Shown here piece after piece: positions 61,357-64,000 of a stretch of DNA of 64,000 nt. This stretch comes from Henriciella sp. GTDB taxonomy: Bacteria; Pseudomonadota; Alphaproteobacteria; Caulobacterales; Hyphomonadaceae. The first letter of the stretch is position 1. Every line of letters starts with the position of its first letter. Both the position numbers and the translations under genes were made by a program. The stretch spans positions 248,001 to 312,000 of the forward strand of contig JAEPOM010000002.1 of NCBI GenBank assembly GCA_017642885.1, given 5' to 3'. The notes under the pieces are model-generated. The model worked only from the letters and a program-made list of their open reading frames with translations, did not search any database and was not told the DNA's origin.

Positions 61357-63672
61357 ATGACTGACACATCCGCGATCATCGCCGCTATGCAGGCCGAACA
61401 GACCGAGACAGACGCCTCAGGACACGGCATCAATGCCGAAGAATGGGACCGCCTCGTCACCCGCCTGAACCGCAAGCCGAACCTGGTTGAGCTCGGCATC
61501 TATTCGGTGATGTGGTCGGAGCATTGCTCTTACAAATCCTCACGTCGTCACCTGTCCAAGTTTCCGACCAAGAACAAGCACGTCATCCAGGGCCCGGGCG
61601 AGAACGCGGGCGTGATCGATATTGGCGACGGTCAGGCGGCAATCTTCAAAATGGAGAGCCACAACCACCCGTCCTATATCGAACCCTATCAAGGCGCCGC
61701 GACTGGCGTTGGCGGTATCCTGCGGGATGTGTTCACGATGGGCGCGCGCCCGATCGCATTGGTCAATGCGCTCCGCTTTGGTGATCCGAGCCATCCCAAG
61801 ACGCGCAGCCTCGTCGCCGGCGTCGTCGCCGGTATTGGCGGTTATGGAAATTGCGTCGGCGTCCCGACTGTCGCCGGCGAGACAGAGTTCCACTCTGGCT
61901 ATAATGGCAACATCCTCGTCAATGCGATGGCGGTTGGCCTCGCGGATCAGGACAAAATCTTCTACGCCCGCGGCGCGACGCCCGGCAATCCGATCTTCTA
62001 TGTCGGCTCAAAGACCGGCCGCGATGGCATTCATGGTGCGACCATGGCCTCGGCCGAGTTCTCAGAAGGCGACGAAGACAATCGCCCAACCGTTCAGGTC
62101 GGTGACCCGTTCACCGAGAAATTGCTGATCGAGGCCTGCCTCGAGCTCATGGCCACGGACGCCATCCAAGCCATTCAGGATATGGGGGCAGCGGGCCTCA
62201 CCTCGTCCTCGGTCGAGATGGCCGATAGCGGCGGCGAGAATGGCGAAGGCATCGGCGTTGAGATGGACCTGGACAAGGTCCCGCAACGCGAAACAGGCAT
62301 GAGCGCCTATGAGATCATGTTGTCGGAAAGCCAGGAGCGCATGCTCATGGTGCTCTACCCCGACAAGATCGACGTCGCCAAGAAAGTCTTCGAGAAGTAC
62401 GATCTCGACGCTGAAGTGATCGGCATGACTACGGATACAGGCCACATGGTGCTGAAGCAGTTCGGCGAAACCGTGTGCGATATTCCCGTAGCACCGCTGG
62501 CCGAAGACGCCCCGAATTATGATCGCCCTTGGGTCGAACCTAAGAAACGCGCGCCGCTGGATATGACCACCATTCCGGAGCCCGAAGATTACGGCGAGGT
62601 CCTGCTCAAGCTGATGTCCTGCCCAGACATGGCCTCCAAACGCTGGATCTGGGAGCAATATGACCGCCACGTGATGGGCGACACTGTCGATAGCTCGCAG
62701 AGCCAAGGCAATGCCGCCATCGTCCGCATTCATGGCACCAATAAAGCCCTGGCGATCACCTCGGATTGTACCCCGCGCTATGTTGCAGCTGATCCCTATG
62801 AAGGCGGCAAACAAGCGGTGGCCGAGGCGTATCGCAATCTCTCAGCCGTCGGCGCGAAACCGATTGCGATCACTGACAATCTCAATTTCGGCAACCCGGA
62901 AAAGCCGGAAACGATGGGCTATATCGTCAAGGCAATCGAAGGCATGGCCGAGGCCTGCCGCGAGCTGGACTTCCCCGTCGTGTCAGGGAATGTCAGCCTC
63001 TACAATGAGACGGACGGCATCGCGATCCCGCCAACGCCCGTTGTTGGCGGGGTGGGGTTGATTGAAGACCTGGACAAGGTGGCGACGCTGAAAGGCGCGC
63101 AGGCTGGAGATGTGCTCGTCCTCATCGGAGAGACCAAAGGACACCTGGGCGCGTCGCTGTATGCGCGTGAAATCCTGGGCCTGGATGGGGAAGACGCCGG
63201 ACCGCCGCCGCCGGTGGATTTGGACTATCAAAAGGCGCGGGCAATCGATGCTTCAAGCTTGTTTGATCGACCAGAGCTGAATGCCATGCATGACGTGTCA
63301 GACGGCGGTTTGCTCGCCGCCGCAACGGAAATGGCCTTGGCGGCCGGAATCGGCGTGGAGCTTTTCAGTACCAAAGGGACGGTGTTGAGCGATGTCCATT
63401 CTATGATGGTGACGAAAAAACCGGCGGAGTTGACCAAAGCCTTATTCTCCGAAGATCAAGGGTGCTACCTCGCCGCGGTAACACCGACAGCTGAAATCCT
63501 TCAATTCATGTCGGCAGCGACAAGCCGAGGTTACGAGAACAGCTACCAGATTTTTGGGGTTTTTGGGGGTGAAGGAATCTTGGTTGAGGGAGCGTTGAAC
63601 CTACCCCTTTCCCGCCTACGTGAAGCCCACGAAGGCTGGTTGCCGAATTATATGAGCAGCGTCGACGCGTAA
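61357..63672 (+). CDS. purL: Phosphoribosylformylglycinamidine synthase subunit PurL
   Basis: A 771-residue small-type PurL. Motifs: [36 protein letters not shown] (metal and ATP site), [14 protein letters not shown], and [19 protein letters not shown] in the repeated AIRS-like half. It forms FGAM from FGAR, ATP and ammonia from PurQ. This type needs PurS to assemble with PurQ, and purS is not in the window. A repeat element follows the stop codon. Confidence 0.97.
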   Translation: MTDTSAIIAAMQAEQTETDASGHGINAEEWDRLVTRLNRKPNLVELGIYSVMWSEHCSYKSSRRHLSKFPTKNKHVIQGPGENAGVIDIGDGQAAIFKMESHNHPSYIEPYQGAATGVGGILRDVFTMGARPIALVNALRFGDPSHPKTRSLVAGVVAGIGGYGNCVGVPTVAGETEFHSGYNGNILVNAMAVGLADQDKIFYARGATPGNPIFYVGSKTGRDGIHGATMASAEFSEGDEDNRPTVQVGDPFTEKLLIEACLELMATDAIQAIQDMGAAGLTSSSVEMADSGGENGEGIGVEMDLDKVPQRETGMSAYEIMLSESQERMLMVLYPDKIDVAKKVFEKYDLDAEVIGMTTDTGHMVLKQFGETVCDIPVAPLAEDAPNYDRPWVEPKKRAPLDMTTIPEPEDYGEVLLKLMSCPDMASKRWIWEQYDRHVMGDTVDSSQSQGNAAIVRIHGTNKALAITSDCTPRYVAADPYEGGKQAVAEAYRNLSAVGAKPIAITDNLNFGNPEKPETMGYIVKAIEGMAEACRELDFPVVSGNVSLYNETDGIAIPPTPVVGGVGLIEDLDKVATLKGAQAGDVLVLIGETKGHLGASLYAREILGLDGEDAGPPPPVDLDYQKARAIDASSLFDRPELNAMHDVSDGGLLAAATEMALAAGIGVELFSTKGTVLSDVHSMMVTKKPAELTKALFSEDQGCYLAAVTPTAEILQFMSAATSRGYENSYQIFGVFGGEGILVEGALNLPLSRLREAHEGWLPNYMSSVDA

Positions 63673-63685
63673 GAAAATTCCGAAG

Positions 63686-63774
63686 ATACCTGCGAAGGCA
63701 GGTATCCATGGCCGATCAGATCGTCTTGCTTGCAATTGGAATGAGCTCCATGGACCCCTGCCTTCGCAGGGGTC
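63686..63774. repeat. Paired inverted intergenic repeats after purL
   Basis: Left copy ACCTGCGAAGGCAGGT (63688-63703) and right copy CCCCTGCCTTCGCAGGGG (63755-63772) each form a hairpin with a GAAG/CTTC loop. They are inverted copies of one another, extended on the inner side by ATCCATGG and CCATGGAC. About 43 bases lie between them. The pattern is that of a REP-type or small MITE-like element, and may also end the purL and monooxygenase transcripts. Confidence 0.75.
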
Positions 63775-63794
63775 AGCGAACGCCAATCCACACC

Positions 63795-64000
63795 TTAAAT
63801 CAGCTCATAATCCTCAAGCTTCACGTCTGACACCGCGGCGGCGTAGTCGCGGGTATGAGAGGACCAGTTCTGGGTGATTTTGCCGTGCTCATTCTTGTAC
63901 CAGCTATTGCAGGCGGGATCGGCCCAGACCGTCTTGTCGAGATCGGCTTGAACCTCGGCATTGAACCGGTCCTGCGCGGCCCGTGTCGGGACCATTGCGG
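63795..64000 (-). CDS. Flavin monooxygenase, C-terminal end (5' part outside window)
   Basis: Only the last 68 codons are in view, and the reading frame continues past the window edge. The end DPACNSWYKNEHGKITQNW and HTRDYAAAVSDVKLEDYELI is typical of the C-terminus of FAD-dependent Baeyer-Villiger-type monooxygenases (cyclohexanone or 4-hydroxyacetophenone monooxygenase group). An ATG at 63995 is an internal Met, not the true start. It converges on purL with the repeat element between. Confidence 0.75.
   Translation of the reverse strand, partial: AMVPTRAAQDRFNAEVQADLDKTVWADPACNSWYKNEHGKITQNWSSHTRDYAAAVSDVKLEDYELI

Noticed and set aside
62062..62814. A 250-codon minus-strand frame within purL
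   Set aside because: Antisense shadow of purL with no independent support.
1..64000. tRNA, rRNA, insertion sequence, prophage or defence system
   Set aside because: I looked in the gaps and among the proteins and saw no tRNA-like cloverleaf, transposase, integrase, phage structural gene or known defence gene. A dedicated search could still find a small RNA.

Overview
The window looks like chromosomal DNA of a free-living, probably marine alphaproteobacterium. The Hyphomonadaceae/Caulobacterales side is the best guess, by inference only. The clues are moderately high G+C, two TonB receptors, a CYP153-type alkane hydroxylase, DUF465, DUF2244 and DUF418 proteins, a methylsuccinyl-CoA dehydrogenase of the ethylmalonyl-CoA pathway, and short intergenic gaps. 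Coding density is high on both strands. I see no rRNA, tRNA, CRISPR array, insertion sequence or prophage.

Layout. 1-8.5 kb: an NDUFA9-like epimerase cut by the window edge, then a surface-polysaccharide locus (PPP-type phosphatase, Wza-like lipoprotein, beta-barrel protein, O-antigen-ligase-like protein, priming sugar transferase) with an orphan ParA ATPase fired divergently from it. 8.5-17.5 kb: RluD-like pseudouridine synthase, Tat-exported PhoD phosphatase, SDR, MscS channel, a GT-C-like membrane protein with a GtrB-like glycosyltransferase, and a PepSY protein. 17.6-20.4 kb: a BlaI-type repressor with two near-perfect operators, translationally coupled to an M56 metallopeptidase carrying a DUF2807 tail instead of a beta-lactam sensor. 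20.4-24.4 kb: a GMC oxidoreductase, its small subunit and a DUF1080 hydrolase, which fit a periplasmic 3-keto-glycoside route, then pirin.

24.4-33 kb: a small secreted protein behind a long inverted repeat, a nitrilase, tyrosine phosphatase plus AMP nucleosidase, a second glycosyltransferase group (GT-C, GT2, GtrA), and purEK. 33-38.4 kb: a diguanylate cyclase, DUF465, an SDR without its catalytic residues next to a P450, and CYP153 with paired 14-bp palindromes upstream. 38.4-44.3 kb: nth, hisF-hisE, a four-gene envelope metal-handling operon (His/Cys-rich protein, outer-membrane-like protein, MerP-like, MerT-like), an NTF2-like protein, GNAT and accA. 44.4-51.5 kb: a large TonB receptor, SelO, and a ZnuD-like TonB receptor coupled to a MerC protein. 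51.6-64 kb: methylsuccinyl-CoA dehydrogenase, CpeT-like lipoprotein, MATE transporter, three secreted proteins of unclear role, an RluF-like synthase, purQ-DUF418-purL, an inverted-repeat element and the end of a flavin monooxygenase.

Recurrent themes are surface glycan synthesis, metal ion traffic across the envelope, oxidation of alkanes and glycosides, and purine synthesis. A striking architectural habit is convergent gene pairs whose stop codons abut or overlap: 7 of 12 convergent pairs. The most promising lesser-known systems are the metal operon at 40.4-42.2 kb, the BlaI/M56-DUF2807 pair, and the palindrome-controlled CYP153.
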